Source: Fragilaria crotonensis (taxonomy: Eukaryota; Bacillariophyta; Fragilariophyceae; Fragilariales; Fragilariaceae). Taken from it: a DNA stretch of 64,000 nt. The stretch is taken from the NCBI GenBank assembly GCA_022925895.1, contig JAKSYS010000222.1, positions 20,561 to 84,560 of the forward strand. Reading direction: 5' to 3'. Every line of letters starts with the position of its first letter. The stretch's first letter is position 1. Below the pieces are notes generated by a model. That model saw only the letters and a list, made by a program, of their open reading frames with translations, was not told where the DNA came from and made no database searches. Shown here one piece after another: positions 1 to 12,317 of this stretch. The position numbers and the translations under genes were made by a program.

Positions 1-279
1 CTTCATCATCAAAGTTATTATTGCTATTGAGCTCCAGTGAGCTGGACAATCCCAGTCGCAGTGGCTTGGTAGATTGTATGTTTTCGGACATGGTCAACAG
101 ACGTGATCTTATGTGATATGGTAGCAGAAGCAGCAGCTTAGAATCGACCAAGGAAGCAGCTTCAGTGGTAAATAAACAAGCTACTTGGAGTGCAGAATTA
201 GGATGTGTGTCATATGCGACACCAGGAGTTGTATCTTTTACTTCCGGTAGAATTTGGGGGTTCGCTGTAAGGTGGGGAG

Positions 280-885
280 TATCGTTGTGTTTGTTTAATT
301 GCTGTTTAAAACACCCTGTTTTAAACAGCTGTTTAAAACAACTTTTTTTTTTCCAAAAAACAATTTGTTTAATTGAAATCTAGGTTAGGGTTAAGGTTTT
401 ACGGTTATGATACGGTTTTTTCATCGACAAGTCTCATTGCTCATCACATAACTATACTGTTTACAGGTTGAAACAGCATCAAAATGCATAACATCAGTTA
501 AGTGATGCATGTGAGACAATTCAATTCATTTTGATTCAAGAATGGTGAGATGAAAGGATGTTATCAGTGGACACTTAGGGGATCCATACCATTCAGTTGG
601 TGGGATACCTGCATGCAACAAGGCAGAGTATTGTCAGGCATAAGTGCAATTATAAGTTCATGCTGATTAGTCCTTAGGGCTCCTTTCTATCTTGGTTATC
701 CTTGTTGTCTTGTTCTCAAGCCAATGAACCGTATTGATTGGTGGTCTACTCCGAGTACTGGACTACTTGGAGTACTGTAGTACTTACTACTGTGAACTGT
801 TGCTGTTTTAAACAAAGTTGTTTTAAACAGTTTTAAACTGTTTAAAACAAATTCAAAATCTGAATTTGTTTAAAACACAACGATA
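280..885. mobile_element. MITE-like element with 8-bp target-site duplication
   Basis: The two ends are inverted repeats: the left end reads TATCGTTGTGTTT and the right end is its reverse complement, 13 bases perfect. Both ends are flanked by the same 8 bases, gtggggag (272-279 and 886-893), which is a target-site duplication. Inside each end lie several copies of the palindromic core GTTTAAAACA/TGTTTTAAAC (about 301-345 and 805-875). The 606 bases hold no credible gene, so this is a non-autonomous DNA transposon. An 8-bp duplication fits the hAT or P superfamilies; the TATCG terminus is not a classic hAT end, so the superfamily is left open. Confidence 0.8.
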
Positions 886-1695
886 GTGGGGAGTCACTTC
901 ACTCTCGTACTGGGAGCCGGTGTACGACGTATGATATCGCTGTCCCCTAATCCCTAATCGAGCCGGCCATCACCTGCACTCATGTACGGGAGTAGTGACT
1001 TCAACTTACTACTGGTACGGTAAAATGCATTTCTATCCTCAGAGGAGCAGCCAGAGATTCGTAGGGAACAAGGCGATATGCTGTAATTTTGATTTTTGAT
1101 TTCCACCATGTACTCGTATACTCGTATATTATGGAGTCGATACATTTTGGAAAGCTCGATCAATACTTCGCCAAGATGTACCGGTGTGGATGTACTGTGC
1201 CACTGTGCCTATTATGATAGATGAGTTTCTGTACAGTATGTACTGTACAGGAGAGCTTTGAAGAGTGCCGAAAGTGGGATCGACTTCGGTAGTAGCAATA
1301 TAGTACTGCAGTGCGGGTTTTCAAATTTAACCGAAACGACATCTCTAAAAAAAATCATCCTAATAACACAACAATTAGATTATTGTATTGTTAGCATATA
1401 TTCATTATTCATCCCAGTACAGACACCGTGATTTAAAAACTACACACACTTAAAGCTCAATCGGCACGATTGGGGCTCCCAGTTGAACCACAAATTGCCC
1501 GCATTTGAAGTTCACAGTCGTCGAGAGTGAGAAGTGCAAATGCTGGTCATACGGCAATCATCTTTGAAACAAATTGTCAAAAATGAAAGAAGAATGAAGT
1601 ATATTTGGGCAAACTGCAAAAACCACTAGTAGTAATAAAGTGTTGACGCACTCCGACACTTGAAGTGTATGCCACATGATAGGGAGCATGGCTGT
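886..1695. other. intergenic, no gene seen
   Basis: No coding region can be supported. The stretch after about 1340 is the 3' flank of the kinesin gene, which is read leftwards and ends at 1696. Short palindromic GTAC/TACAGTAC-type runs occur, as in the other intergenic regions of this window. Confidence 0.5.
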
Positions 1696-4600
1696 CTAGT
1701 CAACACGACGTGAACTTGACCTCCGCGATGACGGTTGGTCCTCGCCGACTGTTTTCTTCCTCCGCCGACGTTCTTCATCACCACGTCGGTCGCGTTCTTC
1801 GCGGACTGCCTCCAAGTCGACCTCACTACTTCTGTGGCGGCGGTGACTACTGCTGTGCCGCTTTCGTTCTTCACTGCTGTTCACGTCTAGTAGTACGTCT
1901 TCCACAGGTTCCGCTTCTTGACTTGCGCGACGTGGAGGAGCACCATCAACATCGGGCTCGACAGGTCGACTTTTACGGCGACGCCCTTCTCCACGAACAG
2001 CATCGGTGCTATCCTCGCCACCGCTGGCGCGAGTTGAACTCTTATGCCGACGACGTTCCCCAGAACCTTCTCCCCTGTCGTCGCTAACGCCGACGTGGCG
2101 GCTGCTCTTGTGTCGCCGCAGCTTTCCAACATCGCCAACATCTTCCCCACCGCTAGAATGACGACTACTCCTGTGCCGACGTTCGCTCTCAGCTACTCCC
2201 CCTTCATTGTCGACCGCAGCACCATGGCTGTGCTTGTGACGATGTTCACGATGGCTGCGGTGACGTCGACCATCGTCTGCCCCACCGTGCGCACGACTGC
2301 TACGCCTTCGGGATTTCGAATCAGAGCCAAATTCGCCGCTATCGGCAAGGCTGGCATTCGCGCGACGTCTCACCTCTTTTTCGAATTCGGCACTATCGGA
2401 AAGGCGCGTTGCTTCGATACCAGCCTCACCGTTTCCATTGTGGCGACTGCTACTGTTTCGTCGTGATTCGCCGCCGCTATCACCATACAGATGGCGACTG
2501 CTGCTGCGGCTGTACTCGAGAGGCAAAATTCCTCCTTCATCATTGCTTGTTCGCTTATGGCTTCGCGAACGTCGTTCACCGTCGTCCGCTTCATTGGACC
2601 GCCTACTTGATTTGCTTTTGTGCCGACGCTCGTCCTCAACACGCTCTGGACGCGGCGGTCGACGCGATGGGGACTTGCTTGATCGTCGACTCTTCTTCTT
2701 TTTCTCGTCGTGGCGTCTTCCACTAGAGTGCGAATCCTTCTTCCTGGACGAATCCGCTGACAAAGCTATAGGTGTCACCGTCTCGTCCTCCTGGTGTGAC
2801 TCCCTGTTTCCAGAGGATTGAATCACTTCCTTGCCAATGCCAATGCCATCACCATCACTGCCTGCAACGTGAAGCGGAGTAGCAGGCTGGACATCCTCTT
2901 CCAAATCGGGGACGAAATGAGGGCTTTTGTACTCGCCGGACTTACCTCCTGTCACCGTGAAAGGATCAACATCCGTGGCACCGGATAGTGGCTCGTCGCT
3001 CGTACTTTCCTGTCGCCCCTCTTGCCCAGCGAAACGGCTTTCTCGAGCACTTCTGAACGAATCTTTCTCGGCACGGGCAATGTCCGAGATCGGGACTTCG
3101 TAATCGTGATCCCCATTTTCATAATCTCCAGAGTCATCAAAGTTTTCCTCACCACCGTCTAATCCAAGACTTGCATTCGCAGCGGCCAGAGCAGCAACTG
3201 TCTCACCCATAAGCTTTTCGAAATCGTCATCGTGGACGGCATCCTGCGACTCGTCGGCAACCTGGTCGTTTTCAGCTTCGCTCAATTTCCTTTCGGTAAG
3301 TCCACGGGCGCGTCCAGCGCCTTGCGCAGACCCGATACTCAATCTCGTTTCAGGACCGTGGCTTGATCGCCATTCGTCAAAGTCGTTGTCAAATAAACTG
3401 CGTTCCTCCCCGTCAACGCTGTTGTCACTGTGCGGAGTCTCCTCTTCGGAGTCTTCGTCGATGGTGCTGCTCGCAGCAACTGCACTGCTTTCAGGCTTTC
3501 GGTTATCGTCATGGGGCGTCTTCAAGACTGCCGCATCCGCCGCAATCTCATCGTCCGTCAAGCCCCAACGAAGGCCAAGCTCGTCGTATCCCTCGCCTTC
3601 ATCAAGGCGCTCGAACGACTCATGTGCCGATGAAAGGACTGGGGTTGTTGGATTTCGACGTGAAGACAGGTTCTGGGAAAGGAGGTCATCGTCTAACATG
3701 AAGCGTCGACCTGCTCGGCTTGCAGGTTTTGGTGCATCGTTCTGGTTCATGAACCTGCTTGTGTCTGGCCGCGTGGTCGTGCCCACGGGCATAAAACGAC
3801 TGATCGGGGACTTGGGTGCGACACTTCTCTGGAGCACGACGTTGCTTGACGGCGAGGGATTGTTTGGTGCGGGTCGGGTCGGAACAGAATGGTCTTCAAC
3901 CAAGGAAGGACGATCGCCGGAAATGAAAGTAGTTTTGGACGCTTCTTCGTCGCCTTCGCCGGCATATATGACTCCATGTGTCATGTCTACAGCTTGCAAA
4001 GAGATCGGTTCGTCGGAACGTACAGCAGCCGACACCGCATCGGACCTTGCTTGGCCATCTTCTGGCATTCTTGAGTCTCTACGCGCCATGTCAACATCAC
4101 GTGAAGAGTGTGGTTCGTCCGATGTTTCAACGTTCGAGGACTCATCGGAGCTTTCTGCTCCGAAGTCATTGTCAAACGGAAAATTAAAGGCAGGAAATGT
4201 TGGTGCTTCCTCTGCTGCCTCGTCGCCGCCCATATTCCTTGACTCGTGAGCCTCCTCGTTTCGAAACCCATCGTCTGCGACTTCCATCGGAGGCTTGGCT
4301 GCTTGGTCCAAAGGCGGGAATGCTTGTTCCCAGATTGTATCATCACCTGCCGCATCATATTCTTTACGAACATTAAAGCCCCCTGCTTCTTCTTCATTAA
4401 AGTCATCGTCGTCCGTGTCTTCCTCGTCAAACGCATAGTCATCACTGTCTTCCTCGCTAAAGTCGTCGCCATCAGTGTCACTTCCTTGCTCTGAGTCCTC
4501 CAGGTCGAACAAGTCCTCTTCGTGCCAGTTTTCATTAAATTGAGCCATGGCGTCCTTCTTTATAAAGTTCTCTTCGTTCCACAAGGCTTCCGCAACAATA

Positions 4601-7600
4601 GGTTGATCGATTCCGCCTCTTTTAACACCAGCGTCAGGTGGCTCGGCAAGACTTTCAAGGGGCTGCTGGTAAGGTTCGAATTCAAAATCCAATGCGGCGT
4701 CATTCGTATCAATACGATCTGATACATCCTCACGGCTATTCCCAGAAACGGCATCGTCACCATCGACGTCGCTGCCTGGGCTTCCGTCAGTTTCCTGAAG
4801 CGATGCATTATCGAAAGGCGCTTCGTCGCCGGTTCCAGGGGGGCTTTTGCTTTTCAAAAGCACATGCGACGGTGAACCTGCTTGGACTGGTTCGATTGCG
4901 CGAGAGGGCGACGCCAGAGGTTCGTCGCTGTCGTGCAAATCGAGATGTCGAATTTGAACTTGATAATCAGGAATGTCGCTCGCTTCGACATTTCTAGGCA
5001 ACATGGTTTCATCGACCTCGGTGTCATTTTTCGAGGACGAGCTATCACGCGCATCATCTGTTTGGATACTGGCGCTGCTTGTTGCAATATGATCTGTTTG
5101 CGCCTCACCGTCAATCCTGTCTGGTTGCTGATCGAGCAGAACAGGAACACCAACTTCGAAGACGTGGACATCGTCAGTCTGCGCCTCTACGTCGCAAGTC
5201 TCAATTTGTAGGTCGAGCTTCACCTGTGCATCACTATCATTGATTTGAACGGCATCCGTTTGAATGATTGCATCATTGCATTCAGGCTCGCCTTGGTCAA
5301 TTATCACAGGGATACCAACCTCGAATATCTGAACTTCCTGCGTTTGAGCACCACTATCCGCCGTGATCACTTCCTCGTCGGTCTGTGTCTCAATGTCTCG
5401 AGTTTCCACTGCGACACTAGAGGGGTTGAATGCGATGGATCGGTTGCCTGATGTCAACCCTTCCGAAACGAAGCCAGCTGAACGGATCGCACCAACATTC
5501 CGTGACTCTGACATAGGTTTTGACGATTCCTCTTGTACCGCCAGAGAACTACCGAATTGGCTCAGAGCATTGAGAACATTTAACTTCTTGACGGTCATTT
5601 TCAACCTGTCAGAAGGTCGGCGTTTTGGTCTCTTTGGGTTCTCAACAGCGTTTTCTTGAACACCCGAATCTGGGAAAACGACGTCCGGCGAAAAGACATC
5701 ATCGTCAACGGAATTGTCGCTCTCGCTGCTCCTAGAGAGCACAACGTCGGGCCCCGAACTTTCAGGCAATGTGGGGAATTCCATGTCCGGTTCTTGCTCA
5801 CCGATCGATCGACGTTGTGGCGGTGCGTCGAAGTCTTGCGCACGATCGCCTCCGGCAGATGTAATAACAATTCTTGAAGCTAGCGGTTTGTCGCCGACAC
5901 TCTTTTCTCCAAACTGCCATAGTGGCACCGTCATGCCCCCGACAACCCGGTGAAGGCTGTCTATCTCATCTCGCAGCTTCTTTTCATTTTCTGCGCAATC
6001 AATGACGAGCCTTCGATTGCTATTCTGAAGCTCAACGAGCTGTTCTTCCAAGTACATCACGTGCAACTCACGATTAGCCATCTTCTCGTTGTGCGTTTTG
6101 TTTATGAGATTCAGCTCGTTCATCTTCCAGGCAATGGCGGTAAGACTGGCGGTCTTCTTTTCCACCTGCTGACGCAAAGAATTAGCCTCTTGAGCCAAAC
6201 GCTTCTTCCCAAGACCTCCAGATTTGTTCGTCAGTGCATCAACAACAGCTTTCTCCTCGTTCAGAGCCATTTGAAGATCTATACACCTCTCAGACATTTC
6301 CAAAAGCTCCTTTTCCACGTCTTTCTCACGCATGGCAGTGAGTATGCCAGCTGGTGTCTTCAGCATCCTCTGTCGTCTAGTCACCAAGACACCAGTTGAT
6401 TGAACAGGAGCTATTGAATGAGCGATCGATATTGCATCATTGCTAATGTACGTCTTCTCATCGTGGTGTTGCGTTCCCGCTCCCGCGTCTGCTCCTGCCG
6501 CGAGTGCACCATCTTCTTCCTCACTTTCCTCAGCTTTCAATTCTCCAAGCATACTCTGTTCTTCTCCTTTGGCAGCCATTGGTACGTCAGGCCCGGGGAG
6601 GCGTAGAGGGCCAGCAACTCGTGAGATACTATGAGCACAATACGTATCAAACGTTTCGTCGTCGTCGTCGTCATCCTCAGTGTCTTCTCTGGCTAGTTCA
6701 GCTTCGGCAGCTGCTGCTCGTTGCGCTGCACTGGCAGAACGCATCAATGCATCCTTTGAAGGTAAGTAAGAATTCGATGCTCTGTCACTGTCTACCTCGT
6801 AATCTTCTAGAAGACCACTTTCAACCAGGAGACGATCGATGTCATACAATTCGCTGAGATCAGGAGCATTAGGAACTTTCTTGGTAACTTCAGAAGTAAT
6901 GGCAGCGATCGAACCAGCACCATGGGACGCCTTGTCTTTCAACACATTACGATAGAATCGCCGAAATTGGCGCAAGAACACGATCGCCTCATTCTCACGG
7001 AATTGAGACGTTCTAAGATTATGTTCGACCTCCAGTTTTCGCAGACTCAATGCTTGCACTTCATTCTTTGCATTTACGAGCTCTTCAACATTGCGCTTCT
7101 TGTCCAACGTTAAGTTTTCATTCTGAGTCCTGAGGACAGCAACCTCAGACTGGAGTTCGGCCAATTGCCCTTCCACATCGAGTCGCTGTCGTGACAAGAT
7201 ATCAATCTCCTCTTTGAGACCTTCCACTTCATCTTGAAGCTGAACACGCTCGTCGGCGAAGATACGAACTTCCTCAGTACCAGTTTTTCCCTGCTCAGAT
7301 GGATGCTTGACAATTGAAACTTTGAAGCTAACTGGGGGGTCATGTTTTTTGCCCAGGTATGAAATAGTATCCCAAAGAGGTCCAATTCCTGTGGACTCTC
7401 CGTCTTTCATTCGAAGGCATTCACTAGCTAACGCTCGAACCAACGCCATCGCATCCTCGTACTGCGTCTTCGTTTCTTTGATCTGTTTACGGTAATACTC
7501 CGAAGTCTCTTCCTCAATGTTTGGCACCGGCTCATTGTAGATGCGTCGACAACGCTGTCCAAAATTGATAGACGAAATCGTTTCACCAATATTGTACGAC

Positions 7601-8924
7601 GAGGGAGACGCTGTCAAGATGAGCGTGGTAAGACAGTTCCCTCCAAATGCCGGTCTGATCAATCTCGACAGTTTTGATTGACGAGCGATTTCATCCAATG
7701 GAACATCCTTTTCCCCGTCTTGGTGTGCCAATTGGGCCCGAATCATTTTATTCAGCGCTGAGAGTGATTTGTTGATCATGAGAGCTTCCGAATGTACAGC
7801 GGACACGTTTGCAGCCATACTCGATCGTTTGTTTGCCTCTTTCGAACCCAACTCCGAGCCAGCCAAATCGACCATGTGCAAAACGCTCTTTTTGACTCTT
7901 CCCGTTAGCATATCTCTTTGTTCGAGTCGAAGCACAAATACAGCATGACTTCTGGAAGACTCGGTATTCATTTCAGTTGACGACATTGTGCGACACGCAT
8001 TACCTCGCGTCAAAAGCGCACATACGTCGGCCTCGTCGAAACAACACAATTCGGATGCACCCTTTATTCGCACCGAGACACGAGACCCGGCTGCCTTGTC
8101 TGCTTCTTCATCTTCTTCGATAGTGATGGATCCACTCGACCCCTGAGGATTTAATAAATCTAAAATCTTTTCAAGATATATCTCAACGTATGAGACTCGA
8201 ATCGTAAATTCAGTCGTTGGCTTAACTTTCTTCATCAAGGCAAATAGTGAGGAAACTGTGCGGTATATCATTCCCTCTGATTCTGAATCTCCCAACTCCT
8301 TTTCACTCGAAACTTCAAATTTTCCAGACGAGTTTCCACTTTCCCTGGCTAATTCATCATTGGCAGCAACAGCAGCAGCCCCTGTGGGACTTGACAAGCT
8401 CGTTGGCGTATCAAATTTTAACAAACGCGACGATTTGTGCATGACACCGTGCGCTCCCCATTTGGCACCCAGCATCGTATGAGTCTTTCCCGTCCCAGTT
8501 TGCCCATACGCTATGCATGTGCAATTGAACCCTTCCAAAATTGATATCGGAATGTCAGCAACAGCATGCTCAAAGACTTCTTCCTGTGTGGCATACTCTT
8601 CAAACACCTGTGTCAATCATGGCAAACAAAGGGGGTAATAAAGCATGTTTGTTCGTGACGTCATGAGTGAGTAAACAATTTAAACAAAAAATCGTCATCT
8701 ACTGCCCCACATATTGCCCTACGTACATGATCGAACGTAAAATCATACTCCCCCTCGAGCGGCGAATCGACCGTGATGAGAGTTGGGTCTTCGTGCAATT
8801 CAATGCAATTCTTGGACCGCCGCGACTGTTCCAACTTGTTGATCGGTCGCAGTCGTAAGAAGACCCGCATGTCATCCCGAAACTCTTCCTCTTCTGAGCT
8901 GTATTCAGATCCAGACACGGACAT
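1696..8924 (-). CDS. giant kinesin, N-terminal motor, two exons
   Basis: Two exons, 8727-8924 and 1696-8607 (minus), joined across a 119-bp intron (donor GTACGT, acceptor CACAG). The join restores the conserved motor sequence FDH|VFEEYA, giving about 2369 residues. The motor has the P-loop GQTGTGKT (about 101-108), switch I NTESSRSH (about 280-287) and switch II DLAGSE (about 313-318), all intact, so ATP-driven movement on microtubules is expected. An extra loop of about 60 residues, rich in Ser and Ala, follows the P-loop. After the motor come coiled-coil stretches (about 440-560 and 780-900), then a long acidic, disordered region with repeated QT motifs, Asp/Glu runs, and a strongly basic Ser/Arg/His-rich tail. 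The basic tail may bind microtubules or RNA (inference). The subfamily is not assigned. Most kinesins have about 500-1500 residues, so this one is unusually long. The frame is intact throughout. Confidence 0.93.
5050..5400 (-). other. array of LC8-type QT motifs in the kinesin tail
   Basis: About 115 residues of the kinesin tail hold six short motifs: ETQTDEE, GAQTQEV, IIQTDAV, EAQTDDV, EAQTDHI and SIQTDDA. They match the known consensus for binding dynein light chain LC8 (TQT or IQTD/IQVD core in a disordered acidic context). Two of them lie in an internal duplication containing FEVGIPVIIDQ and FEVGVPVLLDQ. Multisite LC8 arrays are known to zip two chains into a dimer; that role here is inference. 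Confidence 0.6.
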
Positions 8925-9446
8925 GGTGGAGACGATGGAAATATAACAGTGTATGTATATATGCAGAAGGGATTCCCTCTGCTACCAGAGACCTGCGATC
9001 TCTAAAATTTGGTCATTCCACGAGCCACTCCTTTTAGTCACGGTGCGATTATGCTGTGAGCTGGTGTCACCCTGTATTTAACAAAGATGTGTTTTTTCTC
9101 CATGAATTTCCAATAAATGATTGAAGTACTCTGAAGAGAAAAGAGCTTAAGCACATATTCCGGAAACTTCCTCTACTGTACTTGTCTACTATCGTACTAC
9201 ATTGCAGAACTACACGTTCCGTATTCAGGACGTTGTGCATATCGATTCATTGTTTAAGCTCGTATGAATCATTTTCTAAACGTGAAACTTCATTCGCCGT
9301 TTCGCAGAATTTTCATTATTTCGCCGCACCTATCCGATTTCGCGATACACGATACTACAGTACTTTAGCACAATACAGTACATGACTGATCTTGCTTTGA
9401 CCGTCATATAAATGTTGTGCAAGACCTGCGTAGCTCACGATGAAAT
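8925..9446. other. divergent intergenic region
   Basis: Lies between the start of the kinesin (leftward) and the ankyrin gene (rightward), so it should hold both promoters. No clear TATA box or other named site stands out. A short upstream ATG at 9440 overlaps the ankyrin start in another frame and opens a peptide of about two dozen codons; it could act as an upstream ORF. Confidence 0.4.
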
Positions 9447-10337
9447 ATGGTGCACGTCAATGCTGTCGACACTACAGATTTGTCCTACTCAGAACTGATT
9501 CAAGCAGTTGAATGGAATGATTTGGCTGAAGTTCGCGAGTTGCTGGATCACGACAAGGTGGTGTTGTCCGATGCCGATACGAGTCAAGCCCTCATACGGG
9601 CAATTACGTTGGACCGTGTGGCCATGTTTCGAGAAGTATTGACACATGACAATGTGAATGTCAATGCCATTGATCATGATGGCTTCACACCTTTCAATTG
9701 GGCAAGTCTCATGGGTCACGTGAACTATGTTCGCGAGATGGCAAATCACGACAGGATGAATGTCAATGCTCTAGACAAATTTGGCTTTACAGCACTTATC
9801 TGGGCAAGTTTCGAGGGCCTTTGTGATGTTGTTCGTGAATTACTAAATCATGAGAAAGTCGACATTAATGCCATCGACGAGGATTGCGCCACTGCCCTCA
9901 TGCGTGCAAGCGAAGAAGGCCATTTGAATGTGGTTCGGGAGCTGTTGAAAGAGCCCACGATATGTTTAAATGCAAAAGATAATGCTGGTCAGACTGCATG
10001 TTACATGGCGAGCCTCAACGGCCATTGGAACATTGTTTGGGAGTTGTTACATCATGACGAAGTGGATGTGAATGTTCAAGGATCACTTGGATGCACAGCA
10101 CTCATGTGGGCGATCCTTCAAGGTAATTTGGAAGCGGTGTGTAAGTTGTTGAAACACGACAAGGTGGATACAAGCGTAAAGAATAAAGCTGGCTCGACAG
10201 CTCTTGATCTTGCTCGCAATTGTGATTTGGTCGCCATCGTGGAATGCCTAGAGGAGCACGCCAAGGTTTGTTTACGACGCCGTGAGGCGGAAGAGAGCAG
10301 CAAACGAAATGAAGCCAGGTGGAAGGAAGACGTTTAA
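9447..10337 (+). CDS. ankyrin-repeat protein
   Basis: A single-exon protein of 296 residues made almost wholly of ankyrin repeats, about seven units of 33-35 residues, with the TALIWAS, TALMRAS and TALMWAI turns and the helix pattern VVRELL. Such repeats form a protein-binding solenoid. There is no signal peptide or membrane segment, so it is probably soluble. The last 25 residues are charged (Arg/Glu/Lys). The start at 9447 is the first ATG in frame. The partner is unknown. Two decayed relatives lie nearby: a remnant at 12768-12905 and a longer pseudogene at 18496-19542, so this is an expanding local family. Confidence 0.85.
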   Translation: MVHVNAVDTTDLSYSELIQAVEWNDLAEVRELLDHDKVVLSDADTSQALIRAITLDRVAMFREVLTHDNVNVNAIDHDGFTPFNWASLMGHVNYVREMANHDRMNVNALDKFGFTALIWASFEGLCDVVRELLNHEKVDINAIDEDCATALMRASEEGHLNVVRELLKEPTICLNAKDNAGQTACYMASLNGHWNIVWELLHHDEVDVNVQGSLGCTALMWAILQGNLEAVCKLLKHDKVDTSVKNKAGSTALDLARNCDLVAIVECLEEHAKVCLRRREAEESSKRNEARWKEDV

Positions 10338-10600
10338 TCCAATCTACTCCGTACTCAGCAATTGAAGTGTATCTGTGGACCTCAGATGCGAGGATCTGTA
10401 GCCGATAGTGAGGGAATTGTGCACTGCAGAACCAAGAGCAGTGATGTATAACAGTATTACCAATCGCCAAGTAGCACACGCGTTTGGCCTGGATTTTCGA
10501 CATCTAATGGCCTACATCGAAAGGCCTAGCAACGTAACACCCGGGAAGCCAATAGGAATAGGCTTCTATTAGCAATAGAGAACTTAACAGCTAAGCGTGC

Positions 10601-10714
10601 CTGATACTATGTGATGCGAGGCCTGAGTTAAGTGACGACTGATACTATGTGATCCGAGGCCTGGCTTGAGTGACGCCTGTTGCTTTGTGATATGCGACCT
10701 GAGTTGAGTGACGT
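10601..10714. repeat. three tandem 38-bp repeats
   Basis: Three head-to-tail units of 38 bases start at 10601, 10639 and 10677. Each contains TGTGAT, a GCGACCTGAG-like block and AGTGACG. The first two units are close copies; the third is more diverged. They lie 160-270 bases upstream of the SnoaL-like gene start, so they may be part of its promoter (inference). Confidence 0.75.
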
Positions 10715-10871
10715 TGTCAACAACATTCACAAGGAAGATGTACTCTACCGGTAGGTCTAGTGCGTTGACAAGAACATTCACAAGCAACGGGTTAGTTGCC
10801 AAAAAATGCTGGACAAACTTTGTGGCCGACCTCTCCTCACAACTTCAGTTTCTTGACAGCTTTACCCTAAG

Positions 10872-11970
10872 ATGCTTTCCTCCGTCGCTCGCTCCCTTCC
10901 TCGTGTCGTAGTTCGTCGAGAACTACAATCGTTGTCGAAGGTAAGATCTACTCATAAGATGTAGGAAACTTGGGAAAAATGTACGATGGTTCTTCAAGTT
11001 GTTGAAACAAGTAGTTCCTCACCAACCTTGACTTCATCAACCTAAGTTCGCTGGAGAGTCGTTTCATTCTTCTGCGATTCCACCAACTCAAGTAACTGCA
11101 TCAAGTCAAGGGACGTTCACTGATTGGACCAAGAACAAGAACGCTTCCTCGAATGTTCACATTCGTTCATTCTTTTCAGGTGCAAAGGAATCCAGTGTGC
11201 CTTCTATTTCTGAAACCGAAGTGAAAGGCCTTTTCGGTCTTTGGAATGACGCCCTCGCAACGCTCAATCCAGAGACTGTTGCCAAACGTTACGCCACGAA
11301 AGCAATCCTCCTTCCAACTGTTTCTGACACTCCGCGCACAAGCTTCGATTTGATTCACTCGTACTTTGTGGATTTCTTGAAGAAGAAGCCGCAAGGCGTC
11401 ATTCTCGAAAGCAACGTGCTCCAAGGCGATGATTGGGCTCTGGATGCTGGCATATACGAGTTCACCCTCGGAGCGACCGGTGATACGGTCAAGGCCCGTT
11501 ACACGTACATGTACACGTATGAAGACAACGAATGGAAAATCTCGCACCATCATTCGTCTGTCATGCCGGAAGGCATCCCTTCGGCCCAGCCCATTACAGA
11601 CGAAGAAGTGAAGGGACTATTCCACCTCTGGAATGATGCGTTGGCTACTTTGGATTCAGACGTTGTTGCGAAGCGATACTCGAAGACTCCTGTGCTTCTT
11701 CCGACAGTTTCTGACATTCCTCGTACGGACTACAACCTCATCAAATCCTATTTCGACGATTTCTTGAAGAAAAAGCCGCAGGGTGAAATCCTCGAGAGCC
11801 ATGTTCTTCGTGGTTTCAATTGGGCTCAGGATGCAGGTATCTATGAATTTACTCTTGGTGCAACTGGGGACAAAGTGAAGGCTCGTTACACCTTTGTTTA
11901 TGTCTTTGAAGATGGAGAATGGAAGATTTCTCATCACCATTCTTCTGTCATGCCAGAAGCCAAAAGCTAA
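10872..11970 (+). CDS. tandem SnoaL/CaMKII-association-like domain protein, mitochondrial-type presequence
   Basis: Exon 1 is 10872-10940 and exon 2 is 11047-11970, separated by a 106-bp intron (AAG|GTAAGA donor, CCTAAG acceptor), both in phase 0; 330 residues. Exon 1 begins MLSSVARSLPRVVVRREL, a Ser/Arg-rich amphipathic leader with no acids before Glu17, and the sequence IRSFFSGA follows later, so mitochondrial import is likely. The rest is two very similar copies (about 120 residues each) of one domain, both with VKGLF.LWNDALATL, LLPTVSD.PRT, DFLKKKPQG and WKISHHHSSVMPE. This pattern fits the SgcJ/EcaC or CaMKII-association-domain family of the NTF2-like fold. The family includes uncharacterised and oxidoreductase-associated members; no substrate can be named. 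A broken copy lies at 13150-13690. Confidence 0.82.
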
Positions 11971-12317
11971 TAAGATATCCCACGGACGATTGGGTTCGCG
12001 GAGCGTGACATGTTTTCGTAGTATTCGAACTCCCTACAGTATTGTACAGGAGCACTCAGTGTATTGCCGAATCCCAGTAAATGAGTATCTAATTTCCTCA
12101 TTTTACTAAAGAATTGATGGATTTCCTATGCTTGCTGAATGTATGTGCAAATGACGTTACAGAAAACGGTGCTAGTACCCTGGTACTGTACAATGTACTG
12201 GGTACAGCCGAATGGTGGCAGGTGGCAGCATAAGTTCACCAGCAAATGCTCCAGCACGAAGCGGAAAAGGGCGGCAATCGGCAATACAGAAGATTATATC
12301 TTCGAAAGAAACTTGTG
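11971..12317. other. intergenic, promoter of short secreted protein
   Basis: No gene seen. The last 70 bases (from about 12255) closely match the bases just upstream of the long secreted paralogue (about 14410-14464), including GAAGCGGAAA and GGGCGGCAAT, so this is a duplicated promoter/5' leader. Confidence 0.55.

Noticed and set aside
3386-4249. 287-codon plus-strand open frame
   Set aside because: Antisense to the Ser/Asp-rich kinesin tail; Ser-rich by complement of those codons and no motif.
12246-12317. N-terminal extension of the short secreted protein
   Set aside because: The frame is open upstream of 12318, but the paralogue and the signal peptide place the start at the ATG at 12318, and the upstream DNA matches the paralogue's non-coding leader.
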